The notes under the pieces are model-generated. The model was given only the letters and a program-made list of their open reading frames with translations, was not told the origin of the DNA and did not search any database. Made by a program: the position numbers and the translations under genes. Shown in pieces: positions 10,001 to 18,573 of a DNA stretch of 64,000 nt. The DNA comes from Clostridiaceae bacterium (GTDB taxonomy: Bacteria > Bacillota > Clostridia > Lachnospirales > Lachnospiraceae). Location: positions 62,001 to 126,000 of the forward strand of contig CABJBA010000001.1 of assembly GCA_902363735.1 (NCBI GenBank), given 5' to 3'. Each line of letters opens with the position of its first letter. Position 1 is the stretch's first letter.

Positions 10001-10177
10001 ATGGGGACACATTCCTTTGTAGGAATTTCCCGCAGCGCAGGTGCAGGAGTAATCAAGAACCTGATCCCCCTTGACGTGCAGGACAGCCTTATATTCTTTT
10101 CCCTGATCTTCTACCAGTGCCCTGATGCCTGATTCGCCCTTCCAGAAGGCATTTGTGGTCATCTGCGATATTTTCAT
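7007..10177 (-). CDS. SNF2-family DEAD/DEAH helicase with SWIM zinc finger
   Basis: A 1056-residue SWI2/SNF2 ATPase expected to translocate on double-stranded DNA. An N-terminal SWIM finger is present (C45-x-C47, then C57-x-H59). A long SNF2-associated middle region follows. The motor comes next: Walker A DDMGLGKT near 612, Walker B DEAQ near 714, LTGTPIENR, and the C-terminal helicase lobe with LLFSQFTSML, SLKAGGTGLNL and QATDRAHRIGQ. Bacterial members are linked to RNA polymerase recycling or DNA repair; the role here is not shown. It starts 24 bp after argS and overlaps the flavoprotein gene, so the three form an operon. Confidence 0.93.
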   Translation of the reverse strand: MKISQMTTNAFWKGESGIRALVEDQGKEYKAVLHVKGDQVLDYSCTCAAGNSYKGMCPHCRVLHQVYKEQNAQRQIKPVTTSPRARSMIREYTNREVSLIMSEGEEEQIKLSVSMLLGREDIRLEFKLGRDRLYLIRDLAAFAKAVESGTYVEYGKNLAFHHDRTVFIKENGPLLEFILEVVNLYCEHHEQFQKSNFSSPPVLRFLSLNKVNRDRFFSIMKGKTLETEDYKGKKRNLEILDQNPDLKVNVRRQGQNGVLVSIDKEIMAFQGERHLYLADADHLYCCDQPCSENLGVFLEQMMEGFDASCMLEINDKDMPLFYARVLKRIASYCSIDSGDLDLEIFKPEELKVRFDFDSNGPDELVLKPTLSYGDYSFQPVEDEKLPRTVCRDVPGEFRIGQLITRYFKYKEQESLYPVIRDDEDGVYRLLTEGMNEFMALGEVYFSESFKSLKVLPPPKVSIGIRSTGNWLELQVDTAGLSASELSGLLAGYSRKKKYYRLKNGEFLSLDDNGLMTVAKLVEGLSIGRSDLEGRAIRLPKYRALYLDSLLKEGNGITLYRDQLYKAVVRGMKSVEDSDFEVPSPLRQILRGYQKTGFRWLKTLDSYGFGGILADDMGLGKTIQIIALLLDEAGKEDHTTTLIICPASLVYNWENEFHIYAPSLNIRTITGTAQEREALLDQTEEADVLITSYDLLKRDRDLYKGKTFRFQVIDEAQYIKNASTQSARAVKSIDAGCRFALTGTPIENRLSELWSIFDFLMPGFLFGYQRFKKQYEAPIVKEQDPSALEELHRLIGPFLLRRLKKYVLKELPDKLETVIYSAFDKEQKALYGANALRLKEELESLGSQTGKNQIQILAELTRLRQICCDPHLCYENYKGSSAKLETCIDLVRNGVEGGHKILLFSQFTSMLQIIEERLKKEKFPYYILTGATPKEERLRMVNSFKNDQIPLFLISLKAGGTGLNLTSADVVIHYDPWWNVAAQNQATDRAHRIGQEKQVSVFKLIAKGTIEENILKLQESKKDLADQIVAEGTISLSNLTKEDLVELLGTKDERMDE

Positions 10178-10201
10178 AGCGTCTCACATCCGTTCCCCTT
10201 T

Positions 10202-11971
10202 TTACATTCGTTCCGGAGCTTCAATTCCCAGTATATTAATACAGCCGTTCAACACCTCTTTGGTCAGGCCGATCAGACGTATCCAGGAGGCCTGCTGCCG
10301 CTTGTTTTCTTCGGAAATGATCTTTGTCTCGTGATAGAACCGGTTGAAGGCATTGGACAATTCGTATACATACTGGCAGATTTTATGAGGAGCCAGCTCT
10401 GCAAAGCTGATTTCCATGATTTCATTGTATCTGGAAAGCTGGAGCATTAAGTCCTTTTCCGGACCGGATAAAGCAGGAAGAATCTCTTCCTTTCCTTCGT
10501 ACTTCTCTTCCAGTCCCCTGTATTTTGCCAGAATAGAATTGATCCGTACAATGGTGTAAAGGATATAAGGTCCCGTATTTCCCTCAAAAGATACGAAGCG
10601 GTCCATGTCAAAGACATAGTCCTTGGAAGCCTGGTTGGATAAATCTCCGTACTTTAATGCAGCCATTCCCACAATTTTTGAAGTTTCCCTTGCCTCTTCC
10701 TCGGAAACTGTGCGGTTTTCCATAATCTTTTCATAAGCTGCCTGGCTGATGTCCGCAATTAAGGTTTCCAGACGCATCACTCCGCCGTCTCTTGTCTTAA
10801 ATGGTTTTCCATCTCTTCCGTTCATGGTCCCGAAGCATAAATGGGACATCTTCTTATCCTGAGCCACAAAGCCGGCTTTTTTTGCCACCCTGAACACCTG
10901 GACAAAATGAAGTTCCTGACGCTTGTCCGTAATATAAATATACCAGTCCGGTTTAATATCCTTTTCCCTCTCAATGATGGTTCCCAGATCAGAGGTGGAA
11001 TAAAGGGCTGCTCCGTCTGATTTTCTCACAATACAGGGAGGCAGTTCCTTGGAATCTCCTTCCTGTGCAATGTCTACCACCAAAGCGCCCTGGCTTTCAT
11101 AGGCAAGTCCCATTTCCTCCAGATTCTGTATCAGTCCCGGAATATAGGGCTCCGCATCGCTTTCCCCTTTCCACAAATCAAAGGAAACATTTAAATTTCC
11201 GTAATTCTTCTTTAAATCAGCAACTGACACTTCTATAATGTGCTGCCAGATAGCCCGGTATGGTTTATAGCCATTTTGAAGCTTTAAGGTGGCTTCGTGG
11301 GCTCTTGCACTGAAGGACTCGTCTGCCTTGGCCTTTGTGCTGGCTGCCGGATAGATTTCTTCCAGCTCACTGATGGTAAAAGGAGCTTCCTTTGGGTATT
11401 CTCCCTCATAGGACTGATCAAAATAAGCCAGAGCAGGTTTCCTGTCTTTTAATTCTTCAATGATCAGCCCCATCTGCAGACCCCAATCTCCTAAATGAAC
11501 GTCGCCAATGACTGTATGTCCCAGGAAACGGCCCATCCGCTTGATGCTCTCTCCGATGACAGCAGAACGGAGATGTCCCACATGAAGAGGTTTTGCCACA
11601 TTGGCGCCGCCGTAATCCACCACAATGGTCATAGGACTGCTGCTGGTTTCACATCCGCACTGTCTGCTGTCAGCCATACCGTTCATGTATTCTGCTAAAT
11701 ATTCCGGATTGAGTTTTAAATTGATAAAGCCAGGCATCACTGCTTCCACTGCAGCAAATACCTCGCTTACGGAAAGCTTTTCCACTGCCTCTGCTGCAAT
11801 ATCAAAAGGTTTCTTTTTATAAGCCTTGGCCGCCGCCATGGCACCGCTGCACTGGTATTCGCAAAGATCCGGGCGGTTTGATAAGGTCACCTTTGCATAA
11901 GCCTCGTCGTAGCCGCAGTCTGCAAAAGCCATCTTCATCTCTGCCGTAATCAAATCAAGAATCTTCTTCAT
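10202..11971 (-). CDS. argS: Arginyl-tRNA synthetase
   Basis: Charges tRNA-Arg. The 589-residue class I synthetase has an N-terminal Arg-tRNA recognition domain, a HIGH-type motif (HVGHLRS) near residue 130, and a C-terminal DALR anticodon-binding domain beginning near 460 (TGPYILYTIVRINSIL...). The KMSK position reads KTRDGG, a variation usual for ArgRS. The upstream GGAGACCAGG supports the ATG. It appears to be the first gene of a three-gene transcript with the SNF2 helicase and a flavoprotein. No T-box leader was found in the 170 bp upstream. Confidence 0.96.
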   Translation of the reverse strand: MKKILDLITAEMKMAFADCGYDEAYAKVTLSNRPDLCEYQCSGAMAAAKAYKKKPFDIAAEAVEKLSVSEVFAAVEAVMPGFINLKLNPEYLAEYMNGMADSRQCGCETSSSPMTIVVDYGGANVAKPLHVGHLRSAVIGESIKRMGRFLGHTVIGDVHLGDWGLQMGLIIEELKDRKPALAYFDQSYEGEYPKEAPFTISELEEIYPAASTKAKADESFSARAHEATLKLQNGYKPYRAIWQHIIEVSVADLKKNYGNLNVSFDLWKGESDAEPYIPGLIQNLEEMGLAYESQGALVVDIAQEGDSKELPPCIVRKSDGAALYSTSDLGTIIEREKDIKPDWYIYITDKRQELHFVQVFRVAKKAGFVAQDKKMSHLCFGTMNGRDGKPFKTRDGGVMRLETLIADISQAAYEKIMENRTVSEEEARETSKIVGMAALKYGDLSNQASKDYVFDMDRFVSFEGNTGPYILYTIVRINSILAKYRGLEEKYEGKEEILPALSGPEKDLMLQLSRYNEIMEISFAELAPHKICQYVYELSNAFNRFYHETKIISEENKRQQASWIRLIGLTKEVLNGCINILGIEAPERM

Positions 11972-12079
11972 CGGTTCCTGGTCTCCTTTTCCTATTCCAG
12001 ATATTTCTAAGCTAAATATTAATTATATTACAAGTCATCCCAAAAATCAATTTTTTTATTGAAAGCCACGGTTTTACGG

Positions 12080-12108
12080 TTGCTATTTGTCGCTTTCTTT
12101 GATAAAAT
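12080..12108 (+). promoter_or_regulatory. Predicted sigma-A promoter of uraA-upp
   Basis: TTGCTA (12080-12085), 17 bp, TAAAAT (12103-12108). It is 33 bp upstream of the uraA start. The leader is too short for a PyrR attenuator. Confidence 0.6.
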
Positions 12109-12141
12109 TATTCGGAAAATAAAAAGAAATGGAGCAAACAA

Positions 12142-13467
12142 ATGAGTAACAGCACAAAACTTACACCCCGGGATTACTTACTCAGTATTCAGCATTTATT
12201 TGCAATGTTCGGAGCTACCGTACTTGTTCCCCTGCTGACGGGCCTCAATCCATCCCTGGCCTTATTCGCCGCCGGCGCCGGAACGTTGATCTTCCACTGC
12301 TGCACCAAATTCAAGGTTCCTGTTTTTCTCGGATCTTCCTTTGCATTTCTGGCCGCTGTCACCACAGTGATCCGCCCGGAAGGAACCGTCATACCGGAAA
12401 ACGTACCTTTAGCACAGGGCGGAATCATTGTTTCCGGTTTTGTCTATCTCATATTCGCCTTAATCGCTTACCGCATCGGCGCTGACAAAATCAAAAAAAT
12501 ATTTCCGGCAGTTGTTACCGGCCCAGTCATCGTGGTCATCGGGATTAATCTGGCAGGTACTGCAATCAACGATGCCACCAACAATTTAAGCCTTGCAGAC
12601 GGAGTGACTCCTGCCATCGCCTTAAATCTTTCAATTGCCATATTTACCCTTTTTGTGGTAATCCTATGTTCCATTTTCGCCCGCGGCTTTTTCAAGCTGG
12701 TTCCAATCCTCATTGGAATTGCGGCTGGCTATCTTTTATGCGTCATCTTAGGGGCTGGCGGCCTCTTCCAGATGGATTATTCAGCCATTTCTTCCGCAGC
12801 ATGGATTAATATTCCATTCCAGACTAAGGACTTGAACGGAGTGCCCTTTATGTCACTTCCCAAATTCAGCCTGGGCCCCATTCTTTCCATCGCTCCCATT
12901 GCCTGCGTCACTTTTATGGAGCACATCGGGGACATTACAACCAATGGAACGGTAGTTGGAAAAGACTTTTTAAAGGACCCGGGGCTTCACCGCACCCTTA
13001 CGGGGGACGGCCTTGCCACCTTATTTGCCGGTTTTATCGGCGGTCCGGCCAACACCACTTATTCTGAAAACACCGGAGTTTTAGCAACTACGAAAAATTA
13101 CAATCCAAGACTTTTACGGCTCACTGCAGTGTTTGCCATTGTTCTGGGTTTATTTGGTAAAATAGGAGCTATTTTACAAACTATTCCGGGGCCTGTAAAG
13201 GGCGGAGTTGAAATCATGCTCTTTGGAATGATTGCAGCAGTTGGTATCCGCTCCCTTGCGGAATCCAACCTGGATTTTACCCACAGCAGGAACTTAACCA
13301 TTGTGGGCCTGATTCTGGTGTTCGGTCTTGGCTTTGCACAAATCGGAGGCCTTAATATAGAAATCGGTTCTGTTACCTTAAACATTTCAGGTCTTTTCAT
13401 CGCAGTTGTAATTGGTGTTCTTATGAACGTTATTCTGCCCGAAACGCCTGATGCAACAAATGACTAA
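12142..13467 (+). CDS. uraA: Uracil permease (NCS2 nucleobase:cation symporter)
   Basis: A 441-residue polytopic membrane protein importing uracil. Typical family segments are [20 protein letters not shown] at the N-terminus, [12 protein letters not shown] near 257, and [16 protein letters not shown] near 295, which holds the substrate-binding and NCS2-signature residues. About 12-14 hydrophobic helices are visible. It is followed by upp, with only 22 bp between uraA stop and the chosen upp start, so transport and salvage of uracil are made together. Confidence 0.95.
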   Translation: MSNSTKLTPRDYLLSIQHLFAMFGATVLVPLLTGLNPSLALFAAGAGTLIFHCCTKFKVPVFLGSSFAFLAAVTTVIRPEGTVIPENVPLAQGGIIVSGFVYLIFALIAYRIGADKIKKIFPAVVTGPVIVVIGINLAGTAINDATNNLSLADGVTPAIALNLSIAIFTLFVVILCSIFARGFFKLVPILIGIAAGYLLCVILGAGGLFQMDYSAISSAAWINIPFQTKDLNGVPFMSLPKFSLGPILSIAPIACVTFMEHIGDITTNGTVVGKDFLKDPGLHRTLTGDGLATLFAGFIGGPANTTYSENTGVLATTKNYNPRLLRLTAVFAIVLGLFGKIGAILQTIPGPVKGGVEIMLFGMIAAVGIRSLAESNLDFTHSRNLTIVGLILVFGLGFAQIGGLNIEIGSVTLNISGLFIAVVIGVLMNVILPETPDATND

Positions 13468-13489
13468 AGTAAAGAAAGGACAAACTACT

Positions 13490-14131
13490 ATGAATTATTC
13501 TTTGAACAATGTCACTATTTTCACCCATCCGCTGATTCAGCATAAAATCTCTATTTTAAGAGATAAGAAAACCGGAACCAACGAATTCCGTTCTCTTATT
13601 GAAGAGATCGCCATGCTTATGGGCTTTGAAGCATTAAGAGATCTTCCCTTGCAGGATGTGGAAGTGGAGACTCCCTTAGAAACATGTATGACTCCTATGA
13701 TTTCCGGTAAAAAAATGGCTGTTGTCCCTATTCTCCGGGCAGGACTTGGAATGGTAAACGGCATTTTAGCTCTGGTTCCTTCCGCAAAAGTGGGACATAT
13801 CGGGCTGTACCGGGATGAGGTCACTCATGAACCTCACGAATACTACTGCAAGCTGCCAAGCCCTATTGAACTGAGAACCATTGTGGTCACTGACCCTATG
13901 CTGGCAACAGGCGGCTCTGCCGTTGCTGCCGTTGACTTCATCAAGGCCCATGGAGGAAAAAACATTAAATTTATGGCAATCATTGCCGCTCCGGAAGGCT
14001 TAAAAAGGCTTCAGGAAGCCCATCCTGATATCCAGATTTACATCGGACATCTGGACCGTCAGTTAAATGAAAACGCCTACATCTGTCCTGGACTTGGAGA
14101 TGCAGGAGACCGTATTTTCGGAACCAGATAA
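13490..14131 (+). CDS. upp: Uracil phosphoribosyltransferase
   Basis: Converts uracil and PRPP to UMP. The 213-residue protein shows the UPRT signature: [12 protein letters not shown], then the PRPP loop [10 protein letters not shown] near residue 130, and the C-terminal [12 protein letters not shown] uracil-binding segment. A longer frame begins at 13451 inside uraA, but the ATG at 13490 has AAAGAAAGGA 10 bp upstream and gives the normal N-terminus ([14 protein letters not shown]). It is cotranscribed with the uracil permease. Confidence 0.96.
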   Translation: MNYSLNNVTIFTHPLIQHKISILRDKKTGTNEFRSLIEEIAMLMGFEALRDLPLQDVEVETPLETCMTPMISGKKMAVVPILRAGLGMVNGILALVPSAKVGHIGLYRDEVTHEPHEYYCKLPSPIELRTIVVTDPMLATGGSAVAAVDFIKAHGGKNIKFMAIIAAPEGLKRLQEAHPDIQIYIGHLDRQLNENAYICPGLGDAGDRIFGTR

Positions 14132-14152
14132 CATCGAAACAACATAAAGATC

Positions 14153-14210
14153 AAAAAGCTGCCCAGCCACGAACCTTCTTGCGTAAGGTTCCCTGACCAG
14201 GCAGCTTTTT
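14153..14210. terminator. Bidirectional terminator between upp and the convergent DUF1904 gene
   Basis: AAAAAGCTGCC (14153-14163) pairs with GGCAGCTTTTT (14200-14210), enclosing a second hairpin GAACCTT/AAGGTTC. The A and T flanks make it usable on both strands. Confidence 0.88.
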
Positions 14211-14237
14211 AAACTTTATTTTGATAGAAGAAACAGG

Positions 14238-14573
14238 TTAATAATGTTCTCCGTTTTCATAGTAATTTTCTTTTGCCAGTTCGTAAAAAATGATTGTGAT
14301 TTCTCTTGCTCCTTTAAACTGTCTGTCCAGGGCACCATGAATTTCCGCGGCGAGCCGGTCCTGAATCTCCTGTTTTCTCTTAAACCAGCTGATTTCAACA
14401 TAAAGACTTTGCTTCGTAATATCACGTTCTCCGCTGAAAACAGTGTTTTCAATGTGCTCAAAGGTAATCCAGTCCTGAGGGCAGCCAATGATTCGGGACA
14501 ATTCTACCCCCGTTTCCAGAGAAAACTTTTTTACATCTTCTATTTCTATATTTTTAAAAACAAGTCTGGGCAT
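14238..14573 (-). CDS. DUF1904 family protein (tautomerase-like fold)
   Basis: A 111-residue protein matching what I recall of DUF1904: an N-terminal MPRLVFKNIE strand, a central KQSLYVEISWFKR segment and the ITIIFYELAKENYYENGEHY C-terminus. The arrangement suggests a small alpha/beta tautomerase-like fold, but no catalytic Pro at position 1 after Met removal can be assigned a role with confidence. It sits 24 bp after moeA in the same direction and probably shares its transcript, although no link to cofactor synthesis is known. Confidence 0.75.
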   Translation of the reverse strand: MPRLVFKNIEIEDVKKFSLETGVELSRIIGCPQDWITFEHIENTVFSGERDITKQSLYVEISWFKRKQEIQDRLAAEIHGALDRQFKGAREITIIFYELAKENYYENGEHY

Positions 14574-14597
14574 AATATCTCCTTTTCATTTTACACC

Positions 14598-15797
14598 TTA
14601 TTTCCAATAAAGAACCTCCACCGTCTCTCCCGGAAGAATTACGGTTCCCTGCTTCTGGTCAATGATGCAGTTTGAACTAAGTATACCGGATAAAACAGAG
14701 GAGCGGTCCTTTTTTTCTAAAATATGAACTCCTGCTTCGTCACAGAACGCCTGGACAAAACGTCTCCTCTTGGCCTCATCGGCACGTCCTTCCACTACCA
14801 CTCCTGTTATCTTCTTTAAGAATAAGGATTCAGCTCCCGTCATCTTCGCCATAACAGGCAAAAAAAACAACTGAAAATTGACCATAGCTGCAAGAGGATA
14901 GCCAGACAAGCTGAGGATGAGCTTGTTTTTATACTCACTTGCCATCACTGGCGTGCCAGGACGCATATTTACCCCATGAAACAGTCTTTTTGCACCTATC
15001 CTTTCCAAAGTTTCGGGCAGGAAATCTTTTTTCCCTACAGAAAGAGCTCCGGTGGTGATAATCACATCTGCCTGACTGATTTTCTGATCAAGCATAGAGG
15101 TAAACACTTCCGGATTATCGGGACATATCTGCATAAAGGCCACAAAAACGCCCTGTTCTTTTAACTTGGCGGCAAGTGCGTAAGCACTGCTGGGATATAC
15201 CCCCACCTTTCCAAGTGATCCTGCCAGAGGAACCAGTTCGCTTCCTGTTGAGATAATGCCTACCTCCAGCCTCTGAAACACCTCTATTTCCATAATTCCC
15301 ATGCTGGCCAGCACACCGATATGGCCTGCCTCCAGACGGGTATGCCGGGAAATAACCAGGCTTCCTGCCTCAATGTCTTCTCCAATCCGGCAATAATTCT
15401 GTCCAGGCCTTATTTCTTCATATAGGGCCACATGTTCCTTACCGTAGTCCGTGTCCTCCTGGCGGATTACACTGTCATAACCCTCAGGGATCAGGCCCCC
15501 TGTCATCACCCGAACTGCCGTCATAGGCTTTGCTGACACCGAAAGAAATTCCCCCGCACAAATTTCGCCAATCACCTGAACGTGAATTGGTGTTTCTTCT
15601 GATGCGCCTCTGGTATCCTGGCTTCTGACCGCATATCCGTCCATCCCAGATTTAGGAAAATGGGGAACGGAAAAGGAAGCAGTTACATCTTCCGCCGCAA
15701 TTCTTCCCGATGCAGATAAAATATCCAGTTTTTCTGTCTCTGTTTTACTTTTTACGCTGTTTATCAACAGATCAATCGCTTCTTCCAACTCAATCAA
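14598..15797 (-). CDS. moeA: Molybdopterin molybdenumtransferase
   Basis: Inserts molybdate into adenylylated molybdopterin to form the Mo cofactor. The 399-residue chain shows FPKSGMDGYAVRS near 48, the TTGALSVGKKDF motif near 245 (molybdopterin-binding MoCF domain), GTPVMAS near 280, and a C-terminal domain-IV beta barrel. The start is TTG, with AAAGGAAG seven bases upstream. It lies 32 bp after fdhA, at the end of an operon for a Mo- or W-dependent formate dehydrogenase, so it likely supplies that enzyme's cofactor. Confidence 0.93.
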   Translation of the reverse strand: MIELEEAIDLLINSVKSKTETEKLDILSASGRIAAEDVTASFSVPHFPKSGMDGYAVRSQDTRGASEETPIHVQVIGEICAGEFLSVSAKPMTAVRVMTGGLIPEGYDSVIRQEDTDYGKEHVALYEEIRPGQNYCRIGEDIEAGSLVISRHTRLEAGHIGVLASMGIMEIEVFQRLEVGIISTGSELVPLAGSLGKVGVYPSSAYALAAKLKEQGVFVAFMQICPDNPEVFTSMLDQKISQADVIITTGALSVGKKDFLPETLERIGAKRLFHGVNMRPGTPVMASEYKNKLILSLSGYPLAAMVNFQLFFLPVMAKMTGAESLFLKKITGVVVEGRADEAKRRRFVQAFCDEAGVHILEKKDRSSVLSGILSSNCIIDQKQGTVILPGETVEVLYWK

Positions 15798-15829
15798 TCA
15801 GGCTCTTCCTTTCTATGTAAAATAATTAT

Positions 15830-18553
15830 TTAAGCGCGCTTTACAGTCACTGCGCAGACTTTGTACTCCGGAATTCGGGCGATGTTATCAAGTGCAAAAT
15901 TAGTAATTTTGTTTACATTTCCATCTTCAAAGTGGAAAGTCATAAATACCTCTGAAGGGAACATCTTATCTCCTACCACCGCTCTTGTTTCAATTTCACC
16001 GCGGCGGGAAGCCACTTTAACCCTGTCTCCGTTTTTAATTCCCAAAACAGCGGCATCTCCATGATTGATTTCAATGTAAGAATCTCCGCAAATTTCATTA
16101 AGCCCCTCTGTCCGCCCTGTCATTGCTCTGGTATTATAATGGTAGAGCATACGGCCTGTGACCATCATAAACGGATACTCTTCATCAGGCATTTCCTGGG
16201 AAGGACGGTATTTTGCAGGGTAGAAATAGCCAAGTCCCCGGGTGAATTTTCCTACATGCATAATGTAGGTACCCTTGCTCTCTTTATCCGGACAGGGCCA
16301 CTGAAGGGTTTCTCCGCTATCCAGACGTTCAAAGCTGATTCCCCCAAAGGACGGTGTCAGGACTGCAATTTCATCCATAATTTCAGATGCAGTCTTTCTT
16401 TCACAGGTATAGCCCATGCGGTTCATCACATCATAGAACACATCCGTATCCAGACGCATTTCCCCTTCCAGGGTTATTGCTTTGCGCACCCTCTGGACAC
16501 GCCGTTCCGTATTGCTGAAGGTTCCCTCTTTTTCCGCATAACTGGTGCCCGGAAGAATTACATCAGCATACTTAGCTGTTTCAGTCATAAATAACTCCTG
16601 TACCACAAAAAATTCCAGGCTTTCCAGTGACTTGATTACATGAGCCGTATCCGGATCGGTGACGACAGGATCTTCTCCGAAAATATAAAGCCCTTTAATG
16701 CGGCCTTCTATCGCTCCCGGCAGCACCTGAGTGGCCATAAGCCCAGTTCGTTCACTGATAGGAACACCCCATGCCCGTTCAAACTTTTCCCTGACCTCTT
16801 TATTGGCAACTTTCTGATATCCAGGAAAATCATAAGGCAGACATCCCATATCGCAGGCTCCCTGAACATTGTTCTGACCGCGAAGAGGATTGATGCCGCA
16901 GCCGGACCTGCCCAGTTTGCCTACTGCCATAGCCAGATTGGACAGGCTCATAACGCCTTCTGTTCCTGTGGAATGTTCTGTCACTCCCAAACAGTAAATA
17001 ATAGGTGCCTTTCTTGCTCCGGCATACATCCTTGCAGCCCTGCGGATATCTTCGGCATCAATATGGCAGATTTGGGCAACCTTTTCAGGGTTATAGTCCT
17101 TTACGATTTCGGCCAGTTCTTCAAAACCTTCAGTCCGTTCCCGAATAAAGTCCATATCTGCAAGTCCTTCTTCAATAATAACATGGATCATTGCATTGGC
17201 AAAAGCAATGTTCGTACCTGCCTTAATAGGCATATGAATGGCCGCATCTTTGACTAAGTCAATTTTACGCGGATCTACTACAATAATCTGTGTGCCTCTT
17301 TGAACTGCCTGACGGATCTGGGCCCCTACAACCGGATGAGCCTCGGTGGGATTGGAACCAACCAGAAGAATTAAGTCCACATCCTCTGTGATATCCTGAA
17401 TGGGATTGGTCATTGCACCAGACCCCAAGGTGGTTGCAAGGCCGTGAACAGAAGCAGAGTGACATACTCTTGCACAGTTATCCACATTGTTAGTGCCAAA
17501 TGCTGCTCTCATCATTTTCTGGAATATGTAGTTGTCTTCGTTTGGAGCACGGGAACAGGAAAAGCCTGCATTGGCATCTGCTCCGTATTTCTTTTTAATT
17601 TCTTTAAAACGGCTTGCAATTAAATCCAAAGCCTCATCCCAGCTGGCTTTTTCAAATTGTCCGTTGCGCTTGATTAAAGGATGGGTGAGACGGTCTCCTG
17701 AATGAATGAATTTATAGGAACCGAATTTTCCCTTTACGCAGAGCAAACCTCTGTTTGATGGCCCATCAGCAGGGTCCACACCTACCACCTTGTTGTTTTT
17801 CACCAGAAGATCCATCTGACATCCGGTAGCACAGTGAGGACAGGTGGTCCGCACCTTTTCCACTTCCCAGGCTCTGTAGCGTTTTTCCTGGTCTTTAGAA
17901 GAAAGAGCTCCGGTAGGGCAGTTTGATACACAGTTTCCGCAAGATTCACAGACAGACTCCCTCCAGGGCAGCTGGTAGCTGGGACTCATGCGCACATCAA
18001 ATCCTCGGCCTGAAACGCTGATTACATCACGGCCCTGAAGCTGCTGGCACACTCTTGTACAGCGGCGGCACATAATACATTTTTCCGGATAAAAGGTGAA
18101 AAACGGATTACTTTTGTCTGATTCATTAATTCCCACCCGTTTTCCAAATGTGAAACTGGTTTTTCCCACGCCATATTCCAGACAGTATTCCTGCAGCTTG
18201 CAGTCGCCATTTGCAGCGCAGCTAAAACAGCTTAATATATGATTGCTCAAAAGAAGATCCAGTATAAATTTCCGTGATTCCACAACCCTGTCCGATCGGG
18301 TGAGCACCTTCATTCCGGGAGCGCAATGCTCAGCACAGGAAGGAACAAGTCCCCCTTTTCTGCCCCCCTCAATTTCCACCACGCACATGCGGCATGAGCC
18401 ATCGGGGACCAGTTCTTTCATATGGCAAAGAGTTGGAATCTCAATGTCCATTGTATTACAGGCTTCTAAAATGGTGGTTCCCTTCTGTACGGAAATAGCG
18501 CGTCCGTCAATTTCCAGTTCAATCATAGAGTTATTTTTTTCTGTTGATAACAC
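15830..18553 (-). CDS. fdhA: NAD-linked formate dehydrogenase, catalytic subunit
   Basis: The formate-oxidising (or CO2-reducing) subunit, about 907 residues. Domain order is an N-terminal 2Fe-2S domain (CHMKELVPDGSCRMC), a His-Cys cluster region, two 4Fe-4S clusters (CIMCRRCTRVC and CESCGNCVSNC), the CPHCATGC cluster, then the bis-MGD domain. The active-site position reads DNCARVCHSASV with a TGT codon, so it is the cysteine rather than the selenocysteine form. The frame opens at ATG 18574 overlapping the previous stop (TAATG), but a strong AAGGAGG stands before the GTG at 18553, chosen here. An ATG at 18526 is a third option. NuoF- and NuoE-like genes precede it. Confidence 0.93.
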   Translation of the reverse strand: MLSTEKNNSMIELEIDGRAISVQKGTTILEACNTMDIEIPTLCHMKELVPDGSCRMCVVEIEGGRKGGLVPSCAEHCAPGMKVLTRSDRVVESRKFILDLLLSNHILSCFSCAANGDCKLQEYCLEYGVGKTSFTFGKRVGINESDKSNPFFTFYPEKCIMCRRCTRVCQQLQGRDVISVSGRGFDVRMSPSYQLPWRESVCESCGNCVSNCPTGALSSKDQEKRYRAWEVEKVRTTCPHCATGCQMDLLVKNNKVVGVDPADGPSNRGLLCVKGKFGSYKFIHSGDRLTHPLIKRNGQFEKASWDEALDLIASRFKEIKKKYGADANAGFSCSRAPNEDNYIFQKMMRAAFGTNNVDNCARVCHSASVHGLATTLGSGAMTNPIQDITEDVDLILLVGSNPTEAHPVVGAQIRQAVQRGTQIIVVDPRKIDLVKDAAIHMPIKAGTNIAFANAMIHVIIEEGLADMDFIRERTEGFEELAEIVKDYNPEKVAQICHIDAEDIRRAARMYAGARKAPIIYCLGVTEHSTGTEGVMSLSNLAMAVGKLGRSGCGINPLRGQNNVQGACDMGCLPYDFPGYQKVANKEVREKFERAWGVPISERTGLMATQVLPGAIEGRIKGLYIFGEDPVVTDPDTAHVIKSLESLEFFVVQELFMTETAKYADVILPGTSYAEKEGTFSNTERRVQRVRKAITLEGEMRLDTDVFYDVMNRMGYTCERKTASEIMDEIAVLTPSFGGISFERLDSGETLQWPCPDKESKGTYIMHVGKFTRGLGYFYPAKYRPSQEMPDEEYPFMMVTGRMLYHYNTRAMTGRTEGLNEICGDSYIEINHGDAAVLGIKNGDRVKVASRRGEIETRAVVGDKMFPSEVFMTFHFEDGNVNKITNFALDNIARIPEYKVCAVTVKRA

Positions 18554-18573
18554 AGTGTTTTCCTCCTTCTCCA

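Noticed and set aside
11972..12079. T-box or other riboswitch upstream of argS or uraA
   Set aside because: The spacer is short and shows no T-box sequence, specifier stem or attenuator hairpin.
17461..17466. Possible selenocysteine in the formate dehydrogenase
   Set aside because: The active-site codon is TGT (cysteine), not TGA, so no recoding is needed.
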